NCBI RefSeq assembly: GCF_905332535.1
Contig: NZ_CAJOCF010000010.1
Location: forward strand, 1-37,400
Length of the DNA stretch: 37,400 nucleotides
DNA from: Latilactobacillus fragifolii
GTDB lineage: Bacteria; Bacillota; Bacilli; Lactobacillales; Lactobacillaceae
Reading direction: 5' to 3'
Below are positions 29,161 through 36,360 of the stretch, one piece after another (the first letter of the stretch is position 1; every line of letters starts with the position of its first letter). Below the pieces are notes generated by a model. That model had not been told where the DNA came from. It searched no databases and saw only the letters and a list, made by a program, of their open reading frames with translations. The position numbers were made by a program, and so were the translations under genes.

Positions 29161-31263
29161 ATGATTAAGTTTAAAAATCACAAAAAAGAAACGTTATTAG
29201 CACTAGCAGATGTTACATTTAAACACACTGTAAATGGCGAGAAGTCGCTTTCCGGGACAATATACACTAATGACGATGTTTTAAACAAGATTGATAGAGG
29301 CTGGTCGCTAGAGTTCAACAATGAGGTATATTACATCACATATGCAAAGCCCAATGACTTAGGGAATGGAATAACTGTAGAATTTGATGCTGTACATGAA
29401 TTCTTTTATAGAATGGGGAAAACTTCAGTATATGAGCAATTACCAGACGGGTCACATACGGCACAAGTCTATTTGGATTTCATCTTCAAAGGCAGTGAGT
29501 ACTCCTACCAATTAGGTGTTGATGTTCCAGCTTTTGAAAAACAAAGTTTTGGTATGGATACTCGACTATCCCTATTTAATAACTTCATCAACCAAACTAA
29601 AACAGAATTTTCAGTATCTGGCAAGACCGTTTCGATAGTTGAAAAAAATGGAAGCGACTTATCGACAGTTGTTCGAAAAGGATTTAACCTACAAGAGCTT
29701 GGGTTAGAGTACAATATCGGCGATTTCGTAACATATGCCAAAGGGTTTGGTGCTTACACTGATGAAGACGATCATAGTAAAGGTAGATTAACTGTTGAGT
29801 ATACTAGCCCTCTAGCTAGCGTATATGGAAAACTAGAAGCAAAGCCGATTAGCGATGAGCGAGTTACCAATAAAGACACTATGATGGCTAATTTGAAGAA
29901 CGCTGTTGATGGGTCATTTTCTATTTCAGTTTCATTGAGTATGGAAGATTTACAACAAGCGGGCTATGAATATGCTATACCAAGGCCGGGTGATTATATT
30001 CTGGCTGTAGATGAATTGCTGGAGTTTAATCAGAAAATTAGAATCATAAGTGTTTCAACGCAATATGATATAAATGGCGAAAAACAGCAGACTTCTGTGA
30101 CGTGCAATTCACTTAGTGCAGCTGATAAAAACAATGAAGCAGACGCTAAAACATCTGATACAATGAATGATATTATAAATGGCAACGGTGTTATTCCTAA
30201 CCATTGGCTAGAAGATGCAACTGAAATTGCGACCAAAGCACTAATTAATACTCAAACTGAACTAAAATTTACTAATAACGGCATATTGGCAATCGATAAG
30301 ACGAATGCTAATAATGTCGTTATTTTTAATTCAGCAGGACTTGGCGTTTCAACAGATGGGGGCAAGACGTTTGCCAATGCTATTACTGGCAACGGAATCA
30401 ACGCGACTGCTATAACAACCGGCTCGTTGAAAGCTATCGATATTATAGGTAGCACAATCACTGGTAGTATATTTCAAACTACCGATTCAAACGGTTTTAA
30501 GATGTCTCTAGCGAGGGGCGGAATCAGTTTTAGCGAAGAAAATAAGCCGGTAGGTAGCATTTCAACGGTCAATGATGCTGGTACCGGTAAAGCTAATGGT
30601 GTGGCATGGTTCAATTTACCCGGATATTCGATTGGCTTAAATCAAAGCAACGCAGCTGGCACATATTCCCATCCATTGATATCAGTCCCGACAGACTCAA
30701 CCTATGAGAATCCATTTTGGTCAGTAGATGGACCGTTTAAGGGGTCGTTGAGGTCAATACAAGATGTTTTGTGGATTTCATCACACCGACAAGTTGTTAT
30801 CAGCGGGAATAACGGTCAAACTAATGCGTTTAATGTTTACGGTGATCATGTTGATGTTCTGGGTAACTTCACAGTCTACAACGGGAGCAAAAATGCTGCG
30901 CATGTAACACGTGATGGCCTACGAGCCACACCGGCATACGAAACTGCCGAATCATATTTAGGCGATATTGGTGAGTCCAATACTGGCGAACAATCTTCGG
31001 TTACTATTCCGATTGATGAACTTTTTGGCGACACTATTAATACAGATTATGCTTATCAGGTATTTATTACACCGTATAGCAACGCAACTATCTGGGTTGA
31101 ACAACGAAATCCAGATAGTTTTGTTGTGCGCTCAAATAAGCCTAATGCTCAATTTGGATGGGAATTGAAAGCGAAACGGCGCGGTTACGAAAAAGAAAGA
31201 CTGGTTAAATTAGAAATGACATACGATGAATTAAGAAAAATGAGTGAAAGTGAGGGCAAATAA
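29161..31263 (+). CDS. Tail tip protein Tal (prophage tail endopeptidase family)
   Basis: In this 700-aa protein residues 1-330 fit the gp44-like hub fold (FKHTVNGEKSLSGTIYTNDD, WSLEFNNEVYYI, KGFGAYTDEDDHSKGR, QYDINGEKQQTSVTCNSLS). The remainder is a beta-structured extension with repeated GNGINATAITTGSLKA-like and Gly/Asn-rich parts. No CHAP or NlpC/P60 cell-wall domain is visible, so a lytic activity is not supported. AAGGAG precedes the ATG. Confidence 0.85.
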   Translation: MIKFKNHKKETLLALADVTFKHTVNGEKSLSGTIYTNDDVLNKIDRGWSLEFNNEVYYITYAKPNDLGNGITVEFDAVHEFFYRMGKTSVYEQLPDGSHTAQVYLDFIFKGSEYSYQLGVDVPAFEKQSFGMDTRLSLFNNFINQTKTEFSVSGKTVSIVEKNGSDLSTVVRKGFNLQELGLEYNIGDFVTYAKGFGAYTDEDDHSKGRLTVEYTSPLASVYGKLEAKPISDERVTNKDTMMANLKNAVDGSFSISVSLSMEDLQQAGYEYAIPRPGDYILAVDELLEFNQKIRIISVSTQYDINGEKQQTSVTCNSLSAADKNNEADAKTSDTMNDIINGNGVIPNHWLEDATEIATKALINTQTELKFTNNGILAIDKTNANNVVIFNSAGLGVSTDGGKTFANAITGNGINATAITTGSLKAIDIIGSTITGSIFQTTDSNGFKMSLARGGISFSEENKPVGSISTVNDAGTGKANGVAWFNLPGYSIGLNQSNAAGTYSHPLISVPTDSTYENPFWSVDGPFKGSLRSIQDVLWISSHRQVVISGNNGQTNAFNVYGDHVDVLGNFTVYNGSKNAAHVTRDGLRATPAYETAESYLGDIGESNTGEQSSVTIPIDELFGDTINTDYAYQVFITPYSNATIWVEQRNPDSFVVRSNKPNAQFGWELKAKRRGYEKERLVKLEMTYDELRKMSESEGK

Positions 31264-32708
31264 TGGCGAACCAATTAATCATGTTAGACCTTGCGGCTGT
31301 TGAATGGACTAACCAAATTGTCAAAGGGCATATAAAAGACGGTGAATTACAAGTATACGATGTTCAAATTAACGAAAATCGTATTCCAAAAGATTTAACT
31401 GAATATAAAACTGGACAATTCAGGGGCACTAACTATAAGGGAGAGTTCGTTGCAAAAGATATTGCGGTTACTGCTAAAGATGGTAAATTTACATTTAAGT
31501 TTCCCAAAACAGCATTTAGTGTAGCTGGTAATTTTAAACAAGCATACTTTGTATTTACAGATTCCACTGGTGGACAAGTTTCAACAGAAGACTTCAATAT
31601 TTTAGTACTTCCTGATGCCGATGCAGACTCAACACATGCCGATGCTTTAGTCGATGAATACAACAAGTATGTTAAACAACTACAAGATGCATACAATAAT
31701 GCAAAAGCGGGTTGGGACAAACAAATTGCTGATTTAAAAAACAAGATTGCTGAACTGAAAGCATCTATTGATAAATTAGATTTCTATACAAAAAGCCAAG
31801 CTGATAATCGCTTCCTAATTACGAATGTTGGCACTATTGGCGCTGACACTGATTGGAATACGGCAAACAGTCAAGGTATTTATGCAGTTAACGCCGCAAA
31901 AGGTGCTAACTGTCCAACAGGCACGACAGCGGTTTGGGGCAATTTATTGGCGCTAAAAGTTGGGGGAACAATCCGACAAAGTTTTTTGGGAGCGACAACT
32001 GGGGGAGTCGACTATGTTCGATCTTATTCAGGAAGCCCAGCTAAATGGGGTGCGTGGACGAAAACCATCACAGACGGTACTTCTGAAAACTGGCAACATC
32101 ATAAAATATTTAAGGACAATGATTTTACTTTAGCGACATGCCCTAAAGGCACTGACTTTGGTGACTTTCTGAAGTCAAATTCTGTTCCGGTTGGTTTTAG
32201 TATCATTAGAGATAATAATACTGCTATGAATGCCATGGTTATTAAAGAAAACAATAATTATGCCTTTGCTTATTCTGGTGGCACTGCTAATGATTTCGTA
32301 AGGTTTAGCGTTAATAAAGGCGTAGCTAGTGGCTGGATGCGTTCGTTAAATACAACAGATTTGCCAGTAATTAGCAACTGGGGAAACTTCACTATGCGTA
32401 ATGGATTTACCGGCGATATGCACTACCGAACTACAACCTATCCTGGTGGAAAGGTTTGGGTAGATTTAAGGGGTAGAATCGCTAACATAAACGGTCATGT
32501 ACCTAATTTTGTCTGTGACTTCCCTAAAGAATTAGTACCAACACGTGAATTGGCAATGAATTGGGCTCAACCTCGTAATAACGAATTGATAGGGGCGGGT
32601 GTATCTATCGGCGGAGAGAGCACAAGTATTCGTCTGAATTTTCTAAATGGCACTACGCCATCTAACTTCATTGAAGTTTGGCTTAGCTATTGGACAGACA
32701 TAGTCTAA
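31263..32708 (+). CDS. BppU-type baseplate protein with receptor-binding C terminus
   Basis: In this 481-aa protein the N-terminal ~120 residues look like the BppU domain (GELQVYDVQINENRIPKDLTEY, FKFPKTAFSVAGNFKQAYF). A coiled coil follows (AGWDKQIADLKNKIAELKAS), then a pyocin-knob-like part (DTDWNTANSQGIYAVNAAKG, TIRQSFLGA, AWTKTITDG) and a C-terminal head domain. It probably carries the adhesin that selects the host cell. It starts in TAATG overlap with Tal. Confidence 0.82.
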   Translation: MANQLIMLDLAAVEWTNQIVKGHIKDGELQVYDVQINENRIPKDLTEYKTGQFRGTNYKGEFVAKDIAVTAKDGKFTFKFPKTAFSVAGNFKQAYFVFTDSTGGQVSTEDFNILVLPDADADSTHADALVDEYNKYVKQLQDAYNNAKAGWDKQIADLKNKIAELKASIDKLDFYTKSQADNRFLITNVGTIGADTDWNTANSQGIYAVNAAKGANCPTGTTAVWGNLLALKVGGTIRQSFLGATTGGVDYVRSYSGSPAKWGAWTKTITDGTSENWQHHKIFKDNDFTLATCPKGTDFGDFLKSNSVPVGFSIIRDNNTAMNAMVIKENNNYAFAYSGGTANDFVRFSVNKGVASGWMRSLNTTDLPVISNWGNFTMRNGFTGDMHYRTTTYPGGKVWVDLRGRIANINGHVPNFVCDFPKELVPTRELAMNWAQPRNNELIGAGVSIGGESTSIRLNFLNGTTPSNFIEVWLSYWTDIV

Positions 32709-32721
32709 GGAGATGATTGAA

Positions 32722-33012
32722 ATGGAAGCAACTAGATGGTATTTATTTGACCCCGAAACAGGAAAGTATTTGTTTAACTATGTTGATGAGACCGATTCAA
32801 GTTTAGAGGATAGGCCTGGTGCAACTACTATTGACCCAGGGGATATTATGAATCCTGTTTGGGACGGAGAAAAGTGGCAGCAAGGTAAGGCACCGGAGCC
32901 AGTAGTACCAGAACCAACTGAGCAAGACCAGATTAACGCAACCTTGATTAAACAGAATTTGCAATTAACGAAGGAGTTAAATGCGTTAAAGGGGGATAAG
33001 TCGAATGGTTGA
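32722..33012 (+). CDS. Small tail-associated protein, 96 aa
   Basis: ATG 32722 lies nine bases from AGGAG. The product starts with a beta segment (RWYLFDPETGKYLFNYVDE), then a Pro-rich linker (PEPVVPEPTEQ) and a C-terminal helix. Such small proteins follow tail fibre genes in many Lactobacillus phages. Function unknown. Confidence 0.65.
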   Translation: MEATRWYLFDPETGKYLFNYVDETDSSLEDRPGATTIDPGDIMNPVWDGEKWQQGKAPEPVVPEPTEQDQINATLIKQNLQLTKELNALKGDKSNG

Positions 33013-33130
33013 TGCGTACAGAGATTTATTTAAAAAAGGGCTGCTGGAATTAAACGACATCCAAGACATGTTAGATTTGGGTGTTATTACTGAAAGTGAA
33101 TATCAAGAGATTACAGTTAAGGAGGAATAG
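33005..33130 (+). CDS. XkdX-like protein, 41 aa
   Basis: ATG 33005 overlaps the previous stop. The product (AYRDLFKKGLLELNDIQDML, then GVITESEYQEI) is the small XkdX family found before holin genes in Gram-positive phages. Function unknown. AAGGAGGA at its end serves the holin gene. Confidence 0.8.
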   Translation: MVDAYRDLFKKGLLELNDIQDMLDLGVITESEYQEITVKEE

Positions 33131-33136
33131 CATGGT

Positions 33137-33607
33137 TTGCAAAGATTAATAGATAAGATGATAAGTAGCCACAGCTTTTTGATTGGATTAACAATCGCTG
33201 TTCCTACTTGGCTTTATAGTGATCATCCGACAATCGAACATGCCGCTATGATGTTAGTTTTGATTATAGTGTTTATTCTTGATACTATTTCAGGAATAAT
33301 TTTAGCGCATAAATCGCACAGAATGTTAAAGACAAGTCACGCGGGTATAGATGCCCTTTTGCGTGACTTTTTAATTGTCGTAGTATGTACCGCATGCATG
33401 GCGATTGACTTTGTACTTAAAACAAAGTCGTTTGTCTATGCTTTTTTTACCGGCGCTTTTATTGGCCAAACTTTTTACTCGTTTTTAGGAAATGTGGCTG
33501 CATTGGGATGGGCTAGATATTACCCGATGTGGCTTTTTGATTGGATTCAAGATGAAATGGTAGCAAAATTACACAAATATTTTCCCGGAAAGGATGACAA
33601 AAAATGA
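33137..33607 (+). CDS. Phage holin (Phage_holin_4-like)
   Basis: This 156-aa protein has three or four membrane segments (FLIGLTIAVPTWLY, AAMMLVLIIVFILDTISGIIL, FLIVVVCTACMAIDFVL, AFFTGAFIGQTFYSFLG), with the DTISGIILA signature of the family. It would open the membrane at the set time for lysis. The start appears to be TTG 33137. The ribosome binding site is better spaced for an ATG at 33132 in another frame, which stops after five codons. Confidence 0.85.
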   Translation: MQRLIDKMISSHSFLIGLTIAVPTWLYSDHPTIEHAAMMLVLIIVFILDTISGIILAHKSHRMLKTSHAGIDALLRDFLIVVVCTACMAIDFVLKTKSFVYAFFTGAFIGQTFYSFLGNVAALGWARYYPMWLFDWIQDEMVAKLHKYFPGKDDKK

Positions 33608-33882
33608 TTGAAATTATTCAAGCAGCAATGGCAAGCGCTATTGCGATGGTGGCCGTATTAGTCGGCTTAGTAACATGGGGCATTAAGCAGACAAAGGTTG
33701 ATAATCGCTGGTTACCGTTAATCGATATGGTAGTCGGCTTTTTAATTGGAGTTGTCGCATTCTATGCAATGCCCGGCCAGTTCGAAACACTATTAATCGC
33801 TGGACTTGACGGCGCGATTGCTGGATTAGTAAGTGCTGGTGGTTATGACGCAATTAAATCTATTCTAGGGGGTGCAAAATAA
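33604..33882 (+). CDS. Second holin-type membrane protein (LL-H/A118-like)
   Basis: This 92-aa protein has three hydrophobic helices (ASAIAMVAVLVGLVTWGI, LIDMVVGFLIGVVAFYAM, LLIAGLDGAIAGLVSAGG) and a short basic junction. This resembles the small holin family common in Lactobacillus phages. ATGA overlap with the first holin gene. One of the pair may be an antiholin; the sequence does not say which. Confidence 0.82.
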   Translation: MIEIIQAAMASAIAMVAVLVGLVTWGIKQTKVDNRWLPLIDMVVGFLIGVVAFYAMPGQFETLLIAGLDGAIAGLVSAGGYDAIKSILGGAK

Positions 33883-34691
33883 TGGCAAGACGTTTTAGCA
33901 ATTTAATTACAAGTGAAAACCCAAATCCAATGTATGGGGGCAGTCGCAATGGTGTGGGTATTGATCGCATTGTCATCCATCACAACGCGACAACCAACAA
34001 GAATGTGGCTATGAGTACGTGGTATACTAGTTCAGGCAATTGGACTTCGGCGCACTATGAAGTGACACCTGATGAAATTATTGGTTGTGTTGAAGAAACA
34101 TATGCAGCTTATCACTGTGGTGGTACAGGTGGCAGCGACGTGCCTAAGATGAGCAATCCAAACGAACGTTCAATTGGCATTGAAAACGTCAATTCTACAG
34201 GCGCACCTAGTTGGTCGGTTGATCCGCGGACAGTGGCAAACACAGCTAAATTAGTGCGCGACATCTGCGATTACTATGGCATTCCTTGCGACCGTCAACA
34301 CGTATTAGCCCACAACGAAGTAACAGCCACAGCATGCCCAGGCGGGTTAGATGTTGATGAAGTGGTACGCTTAGCCAATGGTGGTTCAGCGTCGACGACA
34401 CCCCAGCCTGTAGCGCCAACCCCAAAGCCAGCAGCAAGCAATATTCCATCAGGATTTACGCCTGAAAACGGCACCTTCGTTAATGGCGATACTCAAATCA
34501 TGAACCGTATTGGCGCACCAAGCACAAGCGCACAGCAAGGCGGTTATTTGCCCGCTTACGGTGAATGGCCATATGATTCATGGGCTAAAGTCGGCAACTA
34601 CACATGGATCCATCATGTATACAACGGGCAGCATATTTACTTGCCAGTGAGAGAGTGGCCAAGCGGCACCGCCTGGGGAACATTTAAATAA
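33882..34691 (+). CDS. lys: Endolysin: N-acetylmuramoyl-L-alanine amidase
   Basis: In this 269-aa protein residues ~20-165 form an Amidase_2 domain. Zinc ligands are visible as His in IVIHHNAT and His/Cys in VLAHNEVTATACPGG; CVEETYAAYHCGGTGGSDV lies between. A Pro/Ala-rich linker (TPQPVAPTPKPAAS) joins a C-terminal wall-binding module (GGYLPAYGEWPYDSWAKVG, WIHHVYNGQHIYLPVREW). There is no signal peptide, so release depends on the holins. It overlaps the holin stop by one base and ends the late operon. Confidence 0.93.
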   Translation: MARRFSNLITSENPNPMYGGSRNGVGIDRIVIHHNATTNKNVAMSTWYTSSGNWTSAHYEVTPDEIIGCVEETYAAYHCGGTGGSDVPKMSNPNERSIGIENVNSTGAPSWSVDPRTVANTAKLVRDICDYYGIPCDRQHVLAHNEVTATACPGGLDVDEVVRLANGGSASTTPQPVAPTPKPAASNIPSGFTPENGTFVNGDTQIMNRIGAPSTSAQQGGYLPAYGEWPYDSWAKVGNYTWIHHVYNGQHIYLPVREWPSGTAWGTFK

Positions 34692-34699
34692 CATAAGCA

Positions 34700-34723
34700 C
34701 AAAAAAGCCCTCGTTTGAGGGCT
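34700..34723 (-). terminator. Leftward terminator behind the endolysin
   Basis: AGCCCTC (34706-34712) pairs with GAGGGCT (34717-34723). On the - strand it is followed by six T; on the + strand no T run follows. It would stop leftward transcripts from the toxin region before they enter the endolysin gene. Confidence 0.7.
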
Positions 34724-34749
34724 GTACATAGAAATAAATAATCCAAAAG

Positions 34750-34823
34750 TGTTATACTGTATATAGTAAAACAGCAAAAGAAAAAAGCCTACAAATGTTG
34801 GCTCGCTTGCTAGCACATTTAGC
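34750..34823 (+). ncRNA. Candidate convergent antisense RNA of the toxin locus
   Basis: An extended -10, TGTTATACT (34750-34758), would start a rightward RNA near 34765. It would run into the bidirectional hairpin at 34775-34818 and end near 34823 at a TTTT. The ~60-nt RNA is complementary to the 3' end of the toxin mRNA. Its early part TATAGTAAAACAG resembles TATAGACAACAG over the toxin start. There is no clear -35. This layout resembles Fst-type par loci. Confidence 0.45.
34775..34822 (-). terminator. Terminator of the toxin mRNA
   Basis: On the - strand AAATGT and ACATTT plus GTCT/AGGC form a long interrupted stem with an inner hairpin, followed by TTTTTT. On the + strand the same stem is followed by TTTT, so it can serve both transcripts. 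Confidence 0.6.
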
Positions 34824-34838
34824 AGACTTTTAATCCGG

Positions 34839-34922
34839 TTATTTCTTTTCAAAATAATAAGCAGCAAGTGTTACGATAATGCTAATTACCATTTTTAAAG
34901 AAATTGTGATAGTTATAGACAA
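34839..34922 (-). CDS. Candidate type I toxin: 27-aa membrane peptide
   Basis: TTG 34922 lies eight bases from AAGGGGG. The peptide MSITITISLKMVISIIVTLA ends AYYFEKK: one hydrophobic helix with a charged C terminus, as in holin-like and Fst-like type I toxins. It has its own promoter, a structured 5' leader (34939-34977) and a terminator. The GGGGG ribosome binding site is followed by UAUCCC and can fold on itself. Possible antisense RNAs lie on both sides. No family match is certain. Confidence 0.5.
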   Translation of the reverse strand: MSITITISLKMVISIIVTLAAYYFEKK

Positions 34923-34938
34923 CAGGGATACCCCCTTA

Positions 34939-34994
34939 TCGTTAATTTAGTTATCATTGGTCAGATGATTATTAACGACGATTAAATTATAGCA
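34939..34994 (-). promoter_or_regulatory. Toxin promoter and structured 5' leader
   Basis: TGCTATAAT (34986-34994, - strand) is an extended -10. The leader folds by TCGTTAAT (34939-34946) with ATTAACGA (34970-34977) and, inside, ATCAT with ATGAT. The stem ends directly before the AAGGGGG ribosome binding site. Such a 5' stem-loop is typical of type I toxin mRNAs. Confidence 0.55.
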
Positions 34995-35038
34995 TATATT
35001 TGCTTGTTTTTAGTAGTAACTTCATATCGAGCAGAATG

Positions 35039-35067
35039 TTGACAAAAAATGAACCCTATCGTATTAT
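35039..35067 (+). promoter_or_regulatory. Strong promoter of the divergent small RNA
   Basis: TTGACA (35039-35044) and TATTAT (35062-35067) with a 17-bp spacer make one of the best promoters in the window. No well-supported coding gene follows. Confidence 0.8.
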
Positions 35068-35073
35068 ATGGTT

Positions 35074-35242
35074 GTGATTGTTATATGAATAACAGGGACC
35101 CTTGGGTAGGTTTGGTCACCTATCCGAAGTTCTTTTCTCGTTGTTCTTCTCCTTTCTCTTGCTTGGTCTTTGCCAACAAGTCAAAGGATACATATAATTA
35201 ATAAGCCTAACTCACTAAATTGTGGGTTAGGCTTATTTTTTA
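35074..35242 (+). ncRNA. Candidate ~170-nt small RNA
   Basis: This RNA runs from the strong promoter to a strong terminator. Near the 5' end GTTATATGAATAACAGGGAC nearly repeats the + strand sequence over the toxin start (34913-34928, with AACAGGGA identical), so it can pair with the toxin mRNA. A 10-bp hairpin (35102-35127) follows, then a CU-rich single-stranded stretch (TTCTTCTCCTTTCTCTT, 35144-35160) complementary to AAAGGAGAA-like ribosome binding sites. A 38-codon ORF (35085-35201) lies within it but has no ribosome binding site. Confidence 0.6.
35200..35242 (+). terminator. Strong Rho-independent terminator of the small RNA
   Basis: AATAAGCCTAAC (35200-35211) pairs perfectly with GTTAGGCTTATT (35226-35237), with a T run through 35242. 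It also separates the small RNA from the convergent leftward operon ending at 35250. Confidence 0.85.
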
Positions 35243-35249
35243 TGGCTTT

Positions 35250-35789
35250 TTAATCAACTTTAATTTCATATTTTTGGGCTACTTTTAAAAGAGCAGGTTT
35301 AACTTCGGATGGCAACACGTTTAAATTGTCCGTGTATTTGTCAGTGATTTCGTCCTTGTTTTGAAGGGTAACGCTCATTACAATGTCATCATCCACAGAT
35401 AAATCAAGGGTAATTTTTTCGTCAAGTCTATTAATCTTGATTAAATCTTCAAACGCTGCGCATGCTTCTTCAAATTCGTCGTATTCATACACTTCATCAC
35501 TAAATAATGAGTCATCGTCGTTCCAAATTGTCGTTAAAATTGTGAATGTGTGTTCTTCGTTGAATGCCATGCTTAATCCCTCCAATTTAATTAATTCATT
35601 TAAAATATCGCCAGGTGTTTTGCCTAGAATATCGGCAATAGCTCTAATCGCCTTAATGTTATTTTGTTCTGTGATGTCGACTTTCGAGTTAATAATTGCT
35701 GCCACTGATGATGATGGTTTGTTCATTAATTTAGCGATCATAGCTTGTGTAATACGGTTGTCTTTTAAGTAGTTATCTAATAGTGTCAT
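35250..35789 (-). CDS. XRE-family regulator with acidic C-terminal domain
   Basis: This 179-aa protein has a helix-turn-helix at residues ~10-60 (RITQAMIAKLMNKPSSSVAAI, ADILGKTPGDILNELIKLE), then an acidic alpha/beta domain (TILTTIWNDDDSLFSDEVYEYDEFEEA). ATG 35789 follows AAAGGAGAG. It is the second gene of a leftward operon whose promoter carries an ACGTAA array, so it probably represses its own operon. It is not the main CI. A role in lysogen maintenance or as an antitoxin-like regulator is open. Confidence 0.72.
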   Translation of the reverse strand: MTLLDNYLKDNRITQAMIAKLMNKPSSSVAAIINSKVDITEQNNIKAIRAIADILGKTPGDILNELIKLEGLSMAFNEEHTFTILTTIWNDDDSLFSDEVYEYDEFEEACAAFEDLIKINRLDEKITLDLSVDDDIVMSVTLQNKDEITDKYTDNLNVLPSEVKPALLKVAQKYEIKVD

Positions 35790-35802
35790 TTTGCACTCTC
35801 CT

Positions 35803-36237
35803 TTATTTTGAAAATCCAACATAGTTAATATCTGCGATTGTATCAGTTACTTGTTTCTTAATTTTGAAATCAATTGAGTAGGTTTGACCTTCTTGCAATT
35901 TAGAAGCAACGTAGCCATTTAACTTTGTTGACCATGAGAAGACGTTGCCTTTAACATCTTCAAAGATGAATTCTGCTACACGGCCATAAAATGTATCGCG
36001 GATACTGTCTAAGCGTTTGAAAGTAACTGTTTTGCCCATGACATCTTTATCGCTGTCAAACTTACGTGAGCTTGAATTTAATGAACTTTGAACGTCTGCG
36101 ACTGCTTGTTTAGCACTCTTCCAAGCACGTTTCAAGCCATCTGATAAGTATTCAACAGCATTACCGCCTAAACGTTTTGCTGATCCTTTAGCCATTTGCC
36201 AAGCTGTTTTGAATAACTTTGATTTATTGATTGCCAT
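35803..36237 (-). CDS. Protein with AW..AK/GG..EYLS motif, 144 aa
   Basis: The N terminus (LFKTAWQMAKGSAKRLGG, AVEYLSDGLKRAWKSAK) has the AW-AK-GG-LK-AW pattern seen in many phage and plasmid proteins of Gram-positive bacteria, of unknown role. The C-terminal half is a beta domain (TFYGRVAEFIFEDVKGNVFSW). It has a good promoter (36271-36299) and GGGAG before the ATG, and is followed by the HTH gene. Probably expressed in the lysogen. Confidence 0.65.
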   Translation of the reverse strand: MAINKSKLFKTAWQMAKGSAKRLGGNAVEYLSDGLKRAWKSAKQAVADVQSSLNSSSRKFDSDKDVMGKTVTFKRLDSIRDTFYGRVAEFIFEDVKGNVFSWSTKLNGYVASKLQEGQTYSIDFKIKKQVTDTIADINYVGFSK

Positions 36238-36270
36238 GTTTAAAACTCCCTTTCCTTAACTTATGTACTT

Positions 36271-36324
36271 AGTATAACGTAATTACGTAACCTTGTCAAC
36301 GTAATAACGTAAAAAAATACGTAA
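36271..36324 (-). promoter_or_regulatory. Leftward promoter with ACGTAA operator array
   Basis: TTGACA (36294-36299) and TATACT (36271-36276) with a 17-bp spacer form a near-consensus promoter on the - strand. The spacer holds the perfect palindrome ACGTAATTACGT (36277-36288). Five ACGTAA hexamers lie at 36277, 36285, 36299, 36307 and 36319. The arrangement suggests repression by the HTH protein encoded in the operon. Confidence 0.75.
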
Positions 36325-36336
36325 TATTTTAATTAA

Positions 36337-36360
36337 ATAAAAAAGCCCTCGAAAGGGCTT
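36337..36360 (-). terminator. Leftward terminator
   Basis: AAGCCCT (36343-36349) pairs with AGGGCTT (36354-36360), and on the - strand a T run follows. It ends the three-gene leftward transcript 37270-36359 and overlaps the AP2 gene stop codon. Confidence 0.8.

Noticed and set aside
29161-31263. Tail lysin activity in Tal
   Set aside because: No CHAP, NlpC/P60, M23 or lysozyme motif is visible; the C-terminal half looks like beta-structured adhesin or spacer.
34700-34723. Terminator of the endolysin transcript
   Set aside because: The hairpin has its T run only on the - strand. On the + strand GTACATAG follows, so it cannot be a standard terminator for the lysis genes.
34637-34867. 76-codon leftward reading frame over the endolysin end and toxin terminator
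   Set aside because: It has no ribosome binding site and crosses a terminator. Its sequence is explained by the endolysin on the other strand and the toxin 3' region.
35085-35201. 38-codon ORF inside the small RNA
   Set aside because: There is no Shine-Dalgarno sequence before the ATG, the codons follow a hairpin and a CU-rich tract, and the product resembles nothing. I treat the transcript as noncoding, but translation cannot be excluded.
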